Source of the DNA: Citrobacter youngae ATCC 29220
GTDB taxonomy: Bacteria; Pseudomonadota; Gammaproteobacteria; Enterobacterales; Enterobacteriaceae
NCBI RefSeq assembly: GCF_000155975.1
Contig: NZ_GG730302.1
Location: forward strand, 88,599 to 152,598
Reading direction: 5' to 3'
Length of the DNA: 64,000 nt
Part shown: piece after piece, positions 29,808 to 38,225 of the stretch
Numbering within the stretch: the first letter of the stretch is position 1
How the letters are laid out: each line of letters opens with the position of its first letter
Program-made: the position numbers and the translations under genes
The notes under the pieces: generated by a model
Databases searched by the model: none
Seen by the model: only the letters and a program-made list of their open reading frames with translations
What the model was told of the DNA's origin: nothing

Positions 29808-31148
29808 TCAGCTCAACAGCTGGAAGGCAATCATCCCGACAATCGCGCCGACCGTACCGAGGATGGTTTCCATCATCGTCCAGGTCTTCAGCGTTTGCGC
29901 TTCGGTCGCGCCGGTAAATTTACCGAACAGCCAGAAACCGGCGTCGTTAACGTGGCTGACCACGATTGAGCCACCTGCGATACAGATAGACAGCGCCGCC
30001 ATCTGCGCACCGGAGTAGTTCAGTTGCTCAATCACCGGCATCACCAGACCGACCGCCGTTAAGCAGGCCACGGTCGCAGACCCCTGAATGATGCGCACTG
30101 CCGCTGCCAGCACGAAGCAGGTAATGGCAATCGGTAAGCCCATACCGGTTAACGCTTCGCCCAGCGCCGGACCAACGCCGGAATCAACCAGCACCTGCTT
30201 GAACACCCCGCCAGCGCCAATCACCAGCAGAATAATACCCGCCGGTTGCAGCGCGTGACCGCAGATCTCCATCACCCGATCCTTCGCCATCCCCTGACGC
30301 ACCGCCAGGCCATAAATAGCCACCAGACAGGCAACCAGAATCGCAGTGAACGGGTGGCCGATAAATTCAAACCATTCGTAGGTTGAAGACCCAACCGGCA
30401 CAAAACGTGCGGCGATGGTTTTCAGACCAACCAGCACTAACGGCAGCAGGATCAGCGCCAGGCTGAAGCCAAAGGATGGCATTTTGCCTTCGCCCAGATG
30501 CGGCTCGGTAATGTCTTCTGGTACATGCAGTTCAACGTAACGGCTGATGAAATTACCCCACAGCGGCCCGGCGATAATCATGCCCGGAATCGCGGCGCAC
30601 AGGCCAATCAGGATCATCCAGCCAAAGTCGGCGTGCATTTGGGATGCCAGCAGCATCGGCGCGGGCCCCGGCAGCAGGAACGCCGCAGCCGCCGCCACAC
30701 CGGCAAACAGCGGAATAACCAGCTTCACCAGGTTCGTTCCGGTGTGGCGCGCCATTGAGAACGCCACGCTAATCAGCAGCACAATCGCCACCTCAAAGAA
30801 CAGCGGCAGCGCGCAAATCAGACCGGCGAGGCCAATCGCATAATGCGCGCGGCTGTGACCGAAGGATTTCAGCATTTTGACGGCAATCTGATCGACCGCG
30901 CCGGTCTCATGCAGAATCTTGCCAAACATCGCCCCCAGCGCCACCACAATCGCCAGGAAGCCGAGCGTGCCTCCCATCCCTTTTTCCATGGTCGCGGCGA
31001 TTTTATCGAGCGGCATACCGGAAAAGAGACCTGCGCCAATGGACACCACCATCAAAGCAACGAAGGCATGCATACGCGCCTTCATCACCAAAAACAGCAG
31101 TAATAACACCGACCCTACTGCTGTTAAAACAAGCGTTAATGTAGTCAC
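29808..31148 (-). CDS. gntU: Low-affinity gluconate transporter GntU
   Basis: GntU is the inner-membrane gluconate importer of the GntI system. The 446 aa GntP-family protein has about twelve hydrophobic segments. The PGPAPMLLASQMHADFG motif is near 165, and HVNDAGFWLFG is near the C-terminus, matching the equivalent motif in GntT. Its start overlaps the gntK stop by one base (31148), indicating translational coupling. Confidence 0.97.
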   Translation of the reverse strand: MTTLTLVLTAVGSVLLLLFLVMKARMHAFVALMVVSIGAGLFSGMPLDKIAATMEKGMGGTLGFLAIVVALGAMFGKILHETGAVDQIAVKMLKSFGHSRAHYAIGLAGLICALPLFFEVAIVLLISVAFSMARHTGTNLVKLVIPLFAGVAAAAAFLLPGPAPMLLASQMHADFGWMILIGLCAAIPGMIIAGPLWGNFISRYVELHVPEDITEPHLGEGKMPSFGFSLALILLPLVLVGLKTIAARFVPVGSSTYEWFEFIGHPFTAILVACLVAIYGLAVRQGMAKDRVMEICGHALQPAGIILLVIGAGGVFKQVLVDSGVGPALGEALTGMGLPIAITCFVLAAAVRIIQGSATVACLTAVGLVMPVIEQLNYSGAQMAALSICIAGGSIVVSHVNDAGFWLFGKFTGATEAQTLKTWTMMETILGTVGAIVGMIAFQLLS

Positions 31149-31678
31149 TACTTACTGCCCTGGTTAATCACTTCAATAGTGCTGGCGACGACACCGTCCA
31201 GCGGCTGATCGATATCAACCACCAGAACATCGTTTTCATTCGCGCCCGGTTCTTCCAGCGCTTCAAACTGGGTCACCAGCATTTGCGTTTTGAAGAAATG
31301 GCCTTTCCGCGCCTTCAGGCGGCTTTCGATAACGTCGAAATCACCTTTCAGGTAGATGAATGAGAGGTTCGGATTACCGTCGCGCAGCTGGTCGCGATAG
31401 TCTTTTTTCAGGGCGGAACAGACAATCAGCGAAACCTTATTGGTGCGCTGCATCGCGAAGGCGGCGTCATTCAGCGCCTGTAACCACGGTTTACGGTCGT
31501 CATCGTTGAGTGGCTCACCGGAGGCCATTTTCATGATGTTGCTGCGCGGATGGAGAAAATCGCCATCAAGAAACGCGGCCTGCAGTTGATGCGCCACTTC
31601 GCTGGCGACAGCAGATTTACCGCTGCCCGATACGCCCATCAGAACGTAAACGTGGTGATCATGATTAGTCGTGCTCAA
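31148..31678 (-). CDS. gntK: Gluconokinase GntK
   Basis: GntK phosphorylates gluconate to 6-phosphogluconate with ATP, feeding the Entner-Doudoroff and pentose phosphate routes. The 176 aa P-loop kinase has Walker A GVSGSGKSAVA near residue 15 and the family-typical ALKKDYRDQLR and KGHFFKTQMLVTQFE segments. It is the first gene of gntKU, with GntR operators upstream. Confidence 0.97.
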   Translation of the reverse strand: MSTTNHDHHVYVLMGVSGSGKSAVASEVAHQLQAAFLDGDFLHPRSNIMKMASGEPLNDDDRKPWLQALNDAAFAMQRTNKVSLIVCSALKKDYRDQLRDGNPNLSFIYLKGDFDVIESRLKARKGHFFKTQMLVTQFEALEEPGANENDVLVVDIDQPLDGVVASTIEVINQGSK

Positions 31679-31710
31679 AGCGTTGCCCCCACTGGTACAA
31701 GAATCAGGAA

Positions 31711-31740
31711 ATTGTTACGGGTAACTGTTATCGGTAACAT
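31711..31740. promoter_or_regulatory. Tandem GntR operators at the gntKU promoter
   Basis: ATTGTTACGGGTAACT (31711-31726) and CTGTTATCGGTAACAT (31725-31740) both fit the GntR pattern, reading ATGTTACCGATAACAG on the minus strand. They overlap by two bases, 33 bases before the gntK start, suited to repression of gntKU. Confidence 0.8.
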
Positions 31741-31819
31741 TGTCCAGCCGGATAAATGGAGAAGCAATATCCATTCGTGCCCGAAGTGTATAAGTGTGAG
31801 CTACGTCAAAGTTGTTGGC

Positions 31820-32815
31820 TTAAATAGATCCGCCCGGTGACAAGGTGAAACCTAAATCTAACATTTTAGGCGTAACGGCTTCACCACGGATGCGCGCCAG
31901 CAGGCGTTCTGCGCCAATGCTGCCCATCCGTTCACGCGGCGTGAGCACGCTCGCCAGACGCGGCTCCATCACCTGGCCGATGTCATGACCATGGAAACCG
32001 GCAATCGCCATATCGTCAGGGATTTTCAGCCCTAAACGCTGACATTCGAATGCCGCCCCTACCGCCAGGTCATCGTTGGTACAGAACACACCGTCCAGCT
32101 GCGGATATTCACGCCGCGCCTGGCGGATAAGTTCAATACCGGATGAGTAAGATGAAGACTGCTCCACCATCACGCTATACGGCACCAGATTGGCATCGCG
32201 CATAGCCTGTTCGTAGCCCCGCTGTTTGATGATAGTACGTTCATCAAGACGCGCGCCAAGATAGGCGACATGACGGTGCCCGCGAGCAATGATAGCTGCG
32301 GTCATCTGGCGCGCGGCCTCGAAGTTGTCGAAGCCTACGGCGATATCAAGACACGGAGTCTGGCTGTCCATCAGCTCAACGACCGGGATACCGGCCACTT
32401 CAATCATTTTTAACGTGCGCGGCGTATGGCTACGTTCGGTGAGAATCAGACCGTCAATATTCCACGACAGCATTGATTCCAGACGCTCTTGCTCCATTTC
32501 AGGCTTATAGCCGTAGTGCGCCAGCATGGTCTGGTAACCATGGGCGTCGGTGACGGCCTCAATGCCGCGTAACACTTCAGCGAAAACCTGGTTGGTGAGA
32601 GACGGTAACAGCACGCCGATTGCCCGGCTGGTGGCGTTAGAAAGGATATCAGGAGCGCGATTGGGAATATAACCCAGCTCATCAAGTGCAGCGGCAATTT
32701 TGCCCCGCAGCGCCACGGAGACCTGCTCCGGGTTACGCAAAAAGCGGCTGACCGTCATTTTGGTCACGCCCACGCGGTCGGCTACATCCTGAAGTACGGG
32801 TCTTTTCTTTTTCAT
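31820..32815 (-). CDS. gntR: Gluconate repressor GntR
   Basis: GntR is a LacI-family repressor of gntKU, gntT and the Entner-Doudoroff genes, released by gluconate. The 331 aa protein has the N-terminal LacI HTH (LQDVADRVGVTKMTVSRFLR) followed by a hinge (ALDELGYIPNRAPDILS) and a periplasmic-binding-protein-like domain. It lies upstream of gntKU in the same direction, with its own leader. Confidence 0.97.
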   Translation of the reverse strand: MKKKRPVLQDVADRVGVTKMTVSRFLRNPEQVSVALRGKIAAALDELGYIPNRAPDILSNATSRAIGVLLPSLTNQVFAEVLRGIEAVTDAHGYQTMLAHYGYKPEMEQERLESMLSWNIDGLILTERSHTPRTLKMIEVAGIPVVELMDSQTPCLDIAVGFDNFEAARQMTAAIIARGHRHVAYLGARLDERTIIKQRGYEQAMRDANLVPYSVMVEQSSSYSSGIELIRQARREYPQLDGVFCTNDDLAVGAAFECQRLGLKIPDDMAIAGFHGHDIGQVMEPRLASVLTPRERMGSIGAERLLARIRGEAVTPKMLDLGFTLSPGGSI

Positions 32816-32909
32816 CGTCCTGAAGCGTTAAAAAGGGATAGATTTGCCCAGTTTACCACGGACGTGCGTGAACCTTTGCAGAGAAAAAAGGAGTTTTTGA
32901 TTGTGAGAA

Positions 32910-33034
32910 ATACACAAAATCATTCGAGTTGCATCAAGGCGGCGACGCAGTGAATCCCCGGGAGCGTACATTAAGTACGCGACCGGGGTGAGCGAGGAAA
33001 GCCAACACAGATGCGGCTTGAAGGATGACGTGTA
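32910..33034. repeat. ERIC (intergenic repeat unit) upstream of gntR
   Basis: This element of about 125 bases carries the ERIC core GTGAATCCCCGGGAGCGTAC...AAGTACGCGACCGGGGTGAG and imperfect terminal inverted repeats (ATACAC at one end, GTGTAT at the other). It occupies the gap between yhhW (stop at 33038) and gntR. ERICs are non-coding, transcribed palindromes of enterics. Confidence 0.85.
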
Positions 33035-33037
33035 TTT

Positions 33038-33733
33038 TTAGACTGGCGGCAGGTCAAACAATAACACTTCGCTGTCGCTGTCGGCATGAATCGAAATTGC
33101 CTGTTCATCCCAGATGGCCAGGCCATCGCTGGTAGTGGCTTTAGTTCCGTTAATCGTCACGTTACCTTTTACCACCTGGATCCAGACGCGACGCTCGGCG
33201 GCTATCTGATGCACCGACTGCTCATCTTTGATCAGCGCCCAGCGGTACAGCTCCATATCCTGGTACACTTTCAGCGAACCATCACGGGCGTCCGGCGACA
33301 GCACCAGCTGTTTGCCCTGAACCGCATCGAAACGGCGCTGTTCATAGCGTGGCGTAATGCCGTTTTCCTGCGGCATGATCCAGATCTGATACAGGTGCAG
33401 CTTCTCGGTATTGCTCGGGTTGTACTCCGAGTGACGGATCCCCGTCCCGGCGCTCATAATCTGAAACTCACCGGCCGGCACCTGCTCTTTATTGCCCATG
33501 CTGTCCTGATGCTCCACCGCGCCTTCCAGCACGTAGGTCAGGATTTCCATGTCTTTATGGGGGTGAGTGCCAAAGCCCTGACCTGCGTCGATCACGTCAT
33601 CGTTAATCACGCGCAGTGCCGAGAACCCCATAAAGTTCGGATCATAGTAGTTGGCAAAAGAGAAAGTATGCCAGGAATCGAGCCAGCCATGATTCGCATG
33701 ACCGCGGTCGTTCGCTTTGCGTAAATAGATCAT
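33038..33733 (-). CDS. yhhW: Pirin-like quercetin 2,3-dioxygenase YhhW
   Basis: This 231 aa bicupin is of the pirin family, and E. coli YhhW has quercetinase activity in vitro. The N-terminal cupin shows metal ligands in GFGTHPHKDMEIL (two His) and in the GIRHSEYNPS segment (His and Glu). I chose the start at 33733 (MIYLRKANDRGHANHGWLD) because the upstream frame to 33778 adds 15 residues absent from the family. Its physiological substrate is unknown. It is downstream of yhhX in the same direction. Confidence 0.95.
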   Translation of the reverse strand: MIYLRKANDRGHANHGWLDSWHTFSFANYYDPNFMGFSALRVINDDVIDAGQGFGTHPHKDMEILTYVLEGAVEHQDSMGNKEQVPAGEFQIMSAGTGIRHSEYNPSNTEKLHLYQIWIMPQENGITPRYEQRRFDAVQGKQLVLSPDARDGSLKVYQDMELYRWALIKDEQSVHQIAAERRVWIQVVKGNVTINGTKATTSDGLAIWDEQAISIHADSDSEVLLFDLPPV

Positions 33734-33856
33734 TATGTTCACCCCCAGATGTTTTCGATGGAGTAAGTGTGGACTCAATCAGCCCGGGATCATAGAGGGT
33801 GAAAATTGACTCCTCTGTTCAAAAAATATGAACAAGCGCAGAGGAGTCGGTAAAGA

Positions 33857-34894
33857 CTATTTGGCGAGGGTTATCGTCGCGGGTGGGGCCTGTTCGAAGG
33901 CGCGTTCGAGGATTTCCAGGTTGGTAAGAACGTCAGATTCCTTGACGTAATTCGGCGTACCCACGGTCAGCGTCTGGTACAGCGCATCATAGACGCGACC
34001 GTAGTCCCCTAGTTCCGGTTTCACCTCTTCTTTTACCGTAATACCGCCATCGTTGACATACTCCAGCACGCCAACAGAATCGTCAGCGGCGAAACCGGGT
34101 TCACCGGGCATAATATTGGCCTTCAGGCTGGTTTCCTGCTGGTCGATACCGTACTTCACAAACGAGCCTTTGGTGCCGTGAACGATAAACTTCGGATAGT
34201 CGATTTTCACCAGATGGCTGGTTTTCACAATGGCTTTCAGGTCACCGTAGAACAATTGCGCTTCAAAGGTATCATCCGGATTCGCTTTGTTGCGCAGGCT
34301 GCGGATGTCATAGGCCACACGATCGGGGCGTCCGAAAAGGGAGATAATCTGATCCATAGTGTGTACGCCCAGGCCATAGAATGCGCCGTCCTGCGGCAAG
34401 CCCGGTTTGGTTTCCGCCACGGGACGGTAGTAGTCAAAATGGCTTTCAACTTCCACTATTTCACCCAGTTTGCCGCTCTCAATTGCTTTTTTAGCAGTGA
34501 GAAAACAGGAGTCAAAACGACGATTCTGATACGGCGTGACGGTCAGTCCTTTGCTTTGCGCTAGCTCAAACAACTCTTTTGCTTGTGCCAGCGTCGGGGT
34601 GAACGGTTTCTCCACCAGCACATTTTTACCCGCTTCCAGCGCGCGCCTGGCGTATTCAAAATGGCTGTCAGCGTGGGTACAGACGATCACCAGCTTCACC
34701 TGCGGATCGCCCAATACCTCATCCAGATCGCTGGTGAAATGAATGTGGGAATAGATTGGCGCCTGCTCTTCCGGTTTAGCGTGACGACGGAAAATATGCG
34801 CGACATGCCAGGTATCTTTACGGTTCAGAACGTAAGGGAGATGGTAACGGGTGGTGCTTTTGCCGAATCCAATAAATGCGCAGTGTAAGGTCAT
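33857..34894 (-). CDS. yhhX: Gfo/Idh/MocA-family oxidoreductase YhhX
   Basis: This is a probable NAD(P)-dependent dehydrogenase of 345 aa. The N-terminal Rossmann segment reads CAFIGFGKSTTRYHLPYVL, and the family EKP motif is in NVLVEKPFTPTLAQA near residue 94. The predicted catalytic His is in FYGLGVHTMDQI. The substrate is not known. The start at 34894 (MTLHCAF) matches E. coli YhhX in length. It is upstream of yhhW and shares its 5' region with ryhB. Confidence 0.95.
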   Translation of the reverse strand: MTLHCAFIGFGKSTTRYHLPYVLNRKDTWHVAHIFRRHAKPEEQAPIYSHIHFTSDLDEVLGDPQVKLVIVCTHADSHFEYARRALEAGKNVLVEKPFTPTLAQAKELFELAQSKGLTVTPYQNRRFDSCFLTAKKAIESGKLGEIVEVESHFDYYRPVAETKPGLPQDGAFYGLGVHTMDQIISLFGRPDRVAYDIRSLRNKANPDDTFEAQLFYGDLKAIVKTSHLVKIDYPKFIVHGTKGSFVKYGIDQQETSLKANIMPGEPGFAADDSVGVLEYVNDGGITVKEEVKPELGDYGRVYDALYQTLTVGTPNYVKESDVLTNLEILERAFEQAPPATITLAK

Positions 34895-34965
34895 GAGACG
34901 ATCCTTTTGAAGGTGATTGTCTACACCATAGCGCAAAGCGGCGGGAGACTGAATGCTGGATTCTT

Positions 34966-35001
34966 TGCCGGATGCGGCGTTGCCTTATCCGGCCTACAAA
35001 A
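34966..35001. repeat. REP element upstream of yhhX
   Basis: TTTGCCGGATGCGGCGTTGCC followed by TTATCCGGCCTACAAA is a single REP in the 467-base yhhX-yhhY gap. That gap also holds a second repeat, ryhB and its Fur box. Confidence 0.85.
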
Positions 35002-35027
35002 GCAGTAGCCTCAAGATCGGGCGTAAG

Positions 35028-35122
35028 TGGCGTAGGCAGATTATTCACGGCCTGCGCGCAGCAACCGGAGCGTACACAGAGTACGTGAGGATTGCGAGCA
35101 CAGCCCGGGATTAAGCTGACAA
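35028..35122. repeat. ERIC-like intergenic palindrome (family not assigned)
   Basis: The element has a central hairpin in which CAACCGGAGCGTAC pairs imperfectly with GTACGTGAGGATTG across a short ACAGA loop, flanked by AGATTATTCACGGCCTGCGC and GCACAGCCCGGGATTAAGCT. The GGAGCGTAC/GTACGTGA core resembles the ERIC hairpin but the flanks differ. It lies just downstream of the ryhB terminator. Confidence 0.55.
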
Positions 35123-35147
35123 GCAAACTAGCCCGAAACCCAGCCCC

Positions 35148-35241
35148 AAAAAAAAGCCAGCAAAAGCTGGCTAAAGTAATACTGGAAGCAATGTGAGCAA
35201 TGTCGTGCTTTCAGGTTCTCCGTAGGGATTCCCCTGAACGC
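35148..35241 (-). ncRNA. ryhB: RyhB, iron-responsive small RNA
   Basis: RyhB is an Hfq-dependent sRNA made when iron is scarce; it pairs with and destabilises mRNAs for iron-using proteins. On the minus strand the central sequence GGAGAACCTGAAAGCACGAC and the following ATTGCTCACATTGCTTCCAG match the E. coli pairing region. It ends in a terminator hairpin (AGCCAGCTTTTGCTGGCT followed by TTTTTTTT). The first 20 or so bases and the terminator loop differ from K-12. Ends are placed by comparison with K-12. It lies between yhhX and yhhY, its usual place. Confidence 0.93.
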
Positions 35242-35246
35242 AAAGC

Positions 35247-35265
35247 AATAATAATCATTCTCATT
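35247..35265. promoter_or_regulatory. Fur box of ryhB
   Basis: AATAATAATCATTCTCATT (minus strand AATGAGAATGATTATTATT) is a close match to the 19-bp Fur consensus. It lies just upstream of the ryhB 5' end, overlapping its promoter. Confidence 0.9.
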
Positions 35266-35361
35266 CGCACTTGTCTACTTCTTTTTGCAAAAAAATGCAG
35301 TTGACGGATTTTTCTTTCTCGGCGAGTGTAAATGCTCAATTACCCCTGCAGGAGATAAGGA

Positions 35362-35850
35362 ATGAGTGAGATAGTGATACGCCACGCTGAACCAAAAGAT
35401 TACGACGCCATTCGTCAGATCCACGCCCAGCCGGAGGTGTACCACAACACGCTACAGGTTCCTCATCCCTCCATGGAGATGTGGCAAACGCGACTCGCCG
35501 ATCAGCCGGGGATCAAACAGCTGGTGGCCTGCATCGATGATATCGTCGTGGGACATCTTTCCATTGCAGTTGCCCAGCGCCCGCGCCGCAGCCACGTCGC
35601 TGATTTCGGTATTTGCGTTGACGCTCGTTGGCAAAACCGCGGCGTCGCCAGCGCGCTGATCCGCACCATGATCGACATGTGCGACAACTGGCTGCGCGTT
35701 GACCGTATTGAGCTGACGGTATTTGTTGATAATGAGCCCGCCGTGGCGGTGTATAAGAAGTACGGCTTTGAAATCGAAGGCACCGGTAAGAAATACGGCC
35801 TGCGCAACGGTGAATATGTTGATGCGTACTTTATGGCGCGTGTGAAATAA
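35362..35850 (+). CDS. yhhY: GNAT N-acetyltransferase YhhY
   Basis: This 162 aa GNAT-fold acetyltransferase has the acetyl-CoA motif A in VDARWQNRGVASALIRTMID near residue 95 and motif B in VDNEPAVAVYKKYGFEIEG. E. coli YhhY acetylates some amino acids and aminoacyl-nucleotide antibiotics. It has a good ribosome site (AGGAGATAAGG) and is followed by a hairpin and then an unrelated secreted-protein gene. It marks the left border of the accessory block. Confidence 0.95.
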   Translation: MSEIVIRHAEPKDYDAIRQIHAQPEVYHNTLQVPHPSMEMWQTRLADQPGIKQLVACIDDIVVGHLSIAVAQRPRRSHVADFGICVDARWQNRGVASALIRTMIDMCDNWLRVDRIELTVFVDNEPAVAVYKKYGFEIEGTGKKYGLRNGEYVDAYFMARVK

Positions 35851-35855
35851 ATTTC

Positions 35856-35878
35856 AGGGCGAATTTTTCGCCCTTCTT
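35856..35878 (+). terminator. Terminator-like hairpin after yhhY
   Basis: AGGGCGAATTTTTCGCCCTT followed by CTT forms a stable stem with a short, imperfect T-run. It stands 18 bases before the next gene, so read-through is possible. Confidence 0.65.
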
Positions 35879-35895
35879 ATTGAAAGGACGCAATA

Positions 35896-36780
35896 GTGAA
35901 AAAATACCTTCCTCTGGTGTTGCTGACAGCACTTTCCCCCGCTTTCGCCACTACCGTACAAAATCTCGATTCCATACCCAGCGCCATTCAATATCCGGAA
36001 GGTAAGCAGATTTTTGCCGAGCAAATGGCAGGAGCAACACCTGCTAAGGGGTTTGGCGAGCTTCCACAGGGATTATCTGTAAGCCAATGGATTGCCTGGG
36101 TTGCGCCGAATGAAGATCCTGACAACCTGATCCTGACGGGCGCCAAAGCCTGGGGTAAAGACGGTAAATATATTGGCGTCGCCTGTTTCGCTGATAATCA
36201 AGCCGATGCCGCGCAGGCAAAAAAATACGCGGATAACAGCTGTCCAGAAAACTACAGCAACGGGCGCGCCAATAAATTATATCTCGGCATATTTTCCTGG
36301 CAGAACCAACGGCTAACGCCGATTGCACGCTCGGAAAAAACGTTAAACCAACTCTCAGAGTGGAATAAAGCCGCCGAAAAAGAGAGCGATGATGAATCCG
36401 TCAGACCGCTGGCTTATTATACAAAACTGGATCTTGCGCCATACCGGATCGCACCCGAGACTCTGGCGTTCGGGGTTCGCGGTGGATACTCTGACGCATA
36501 TTCCGGCGGCGGGGCATTTTATGAAGTGCTGGAGCTTTATGCGATCAAAGACAGCAAGATAATCAACGTGTATTCCGACCTTGTTTATCAATATACGGAC
36601 ATCGCCGGAGACTGGAATAAAGATGGCACCAGGCAGCACGACATCAGCGAAAGTAAAGGCATCCTCAAAATACGCTCAACAAAGACAAACGGTTTTTATG
36701 ATTTAGAGCGCGTTGACCTGCAGGATAAAAGCAGCCAAATATTCCGCTGGTCTGAATCACTGCAGCGATATGCGCCATAA
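35896..36780 (+). CDS. Predicted periplasmic protein of unknown function
   Basis: I do not recognise this 294 aa protein. The N-terminus is a clear signal peptide (MKKYLPLVLLTALSPAFA, probable cut before TT). The mature part is soluble-looking, rich in Asp, Lys and Tyr, with only two cysteines (GVACFAD and NSCPEN), which could form one disulfide in the periplasm. There is no lipobox. A ribosome site GAAAGGACG precedes the ATG. It stands between yhhY and the Hcp-HNH gene, in a slot where K-12 goes straight from yhhY to yhhZ. Whether it belongs to the T6SS cargo block is unknown. Confidence 0.75.
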   Translation: MKKYLPLVLLTALSPAFATTVQNLDSIPSAIQYPEGKQIFAEQMAGATPAKGFGELPQGLSVSQWIAWVAPNEDPDNLILTGAKAWGKDGKYIGVACFADNQADAAQAKKYADNSCPENYSNGRANKLYLGIFSWQNQRLTPIARSEKTLNQLSEWNKAAEKESDDESVRPLAYYTKLDLAPYRIAPETLAFGVRGGYSDAYSGGGAFYEVLELYAIKDSKIINVYSDLVYQYTDIAGDWNKDGTRQHDISESKGILKIRSTKTNGFYDLERVDLQDKSSQIFRWSESLQRYAP

Positions 36781-37050
36781 TCACCCCATCAGGCCTACAC
36801 CGTTCAGAACGCTGTAGGCCATTGATATGGGCTAATTAACATCAGCAAACCCTCCATCAATAACTCCAACTTATTGAATGTATAAATTCTTATCTCATAC
36901 ATTGTTTATATTCAGATTTCCCTCAAGAAAATTCACTTAAAGTGAAACGTTTTATTTCTGCTATATACGAACGACATTAGAAAGCGTAATAAAAACAAAC
37001 AGCAAAATTACCATTTTTACGGCAACGCGTAATAAAAGGACAAGGATATC

Positions 37051-38166
37051 ATGAGTGATATCGTCTATCTGATGGTTTCAGGGCAACAGCAGGGCGCTAT
37101 TTCTGACGGATGTGGAACCGTTGCATCTGTGGGTAACCGTTGGCAAGTCGGACACGAAAACGAAATTTTTTCCTTTTCGCTCTCTAATAGTATAACCAGT
37201 ACTGGCAGTGGTTCACATTTGCACGGACTGCGATTTTGTAAACTGATAGATAAAAGCACCCCATTGTTTGTAAACGCTATTAACAACAACGAGCAGTTGT
37301 ATATGGAGTTTTATTTCTACCGCATCAATAGATTCGGTAGATGGGAGAAATATTATTATATTCAACTGCGGGGAGCATTCCTGTCAGCCATTCAACACCA
37401 ATTCAGTGAAAATAATTTAGATACAGAAACAATAACCATCAGCTATGAATATATCTTCTGCAAACATCTTATTGCCAACACTGAGTTCAGCTACCTGGCG
37501 TTGCCCGCGAACTACAACCGCCTGTTTATCCCCCGTCCAAAAACCCCCGCAGACAACGGCCTCAAAACGTTAAACAGCAAAGGGATTGGCAGACTGCTTG
37601 CCGCCGGAGGTATCTACAACGGCAATATCGACGGCTTCAGGGAAACGGCGGAAAAGTTGGGGGGCGATGCGATTAAAGGATATTATCAAGTCCTCAATGA
37701 AAAAACTACAGGTGCTTTACTTGCAGCAGGTTCAATTTTATTAGCCAGACGTTCTAACTCTGATTATTATCATGAGATTACTATCTATCTTGGAAAACTA
37801 AGAGGCGAGCCCAAGTTACTTTCTGGCGTAATCGTAAAAGAAATAAATTACACCCGAAGAAATCCAACTGAAGCAGCAGCATTACGAAAGGAATTCGATA
37901 GTACTATAAGGAAAAGATTCATCATTGACCTCGCAAAAAATCCTATTTACGCAAATAGATTTAACTCAGAAGATATTTTAAGAATGAATAACGGGAATGT
38001 TCCTCATAACTATAGTGTTCACCATAAATTACCATTAGATGACGGAGGAACAAATAATTTTGATAATTTAGTACTAACAGAGAATGAACCCTATCACAAA
38101 ATATTTACCAATATGCAATCCAATGTAACAAGAAAAATGTTACCCGGCGAAAGCAAAACGATATAG
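37051..38166 (+). CDS. yhhZ: Hcp-HNH nuclease fusion, YhhZ-like T6SS effector
   Basis: Residues 1 to about 155 form an Hcp domain (MSDIVYLMVSGQQQG start, EFYFYRINRFGRWEKYYYIQL and ISYEYIFCKH blocks). Hcp is the hexameric ring protein of the T6SS inner tube. A linker with Ala/Gly-rich hydrophobic stretches (GRLLAAGGIYNG, TGALLAAGSILLARR) follows. The C-terminus is an HNH nuclease domain: HHKLPLDDGGTNNFDNLVL with H325, N339 and H349. This layout is that of E. coli YhhZ (about 392 aa) and the Hcp-ET nuclease class. It should be secreted and degrade target-cell DNA. Base composition drops midway through the gene. No T6SS structural genes are in the window. Confidence 0.88.
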   Translation: MSDIVYLMVSGQQQGAISDGCGTVASVGNRWQVGHENEIFSFSLSNSITSTGSGSHLHGLRFCKLIDKSTPLFVNAINNNEQLYMEFYFYRINRFGRWEKYYYIQLRGAFLSAIQHQFSENNLDTETITISYEYIFCKHLIANTEFSYLALPANYNRLFIPRPKTPADNGLKTLNSKGIGRLLAAGGIYNGNIDGFRETAEKLGGDAIKGYYQVLNEKTTGALLAAGSILLARRSNSDYYHEITIYLGKLRGEPKLLSGVIVKEINYTRRNPTEAAALRKEFDSTIRKRFIIDLAKNPIYANRFNSEDILRMNNGNVPHNYSVHHKLPLDDGGTNNFDNLVLTENEPYHKIFTNMQSNVTRKMLPGESKTI

Positions 38167-38225
38167 TGGGCTATCCCTTCAGGTTCAATTTACCCACTTA
38201 AGAATACATTAGGATTAAATAAAAA

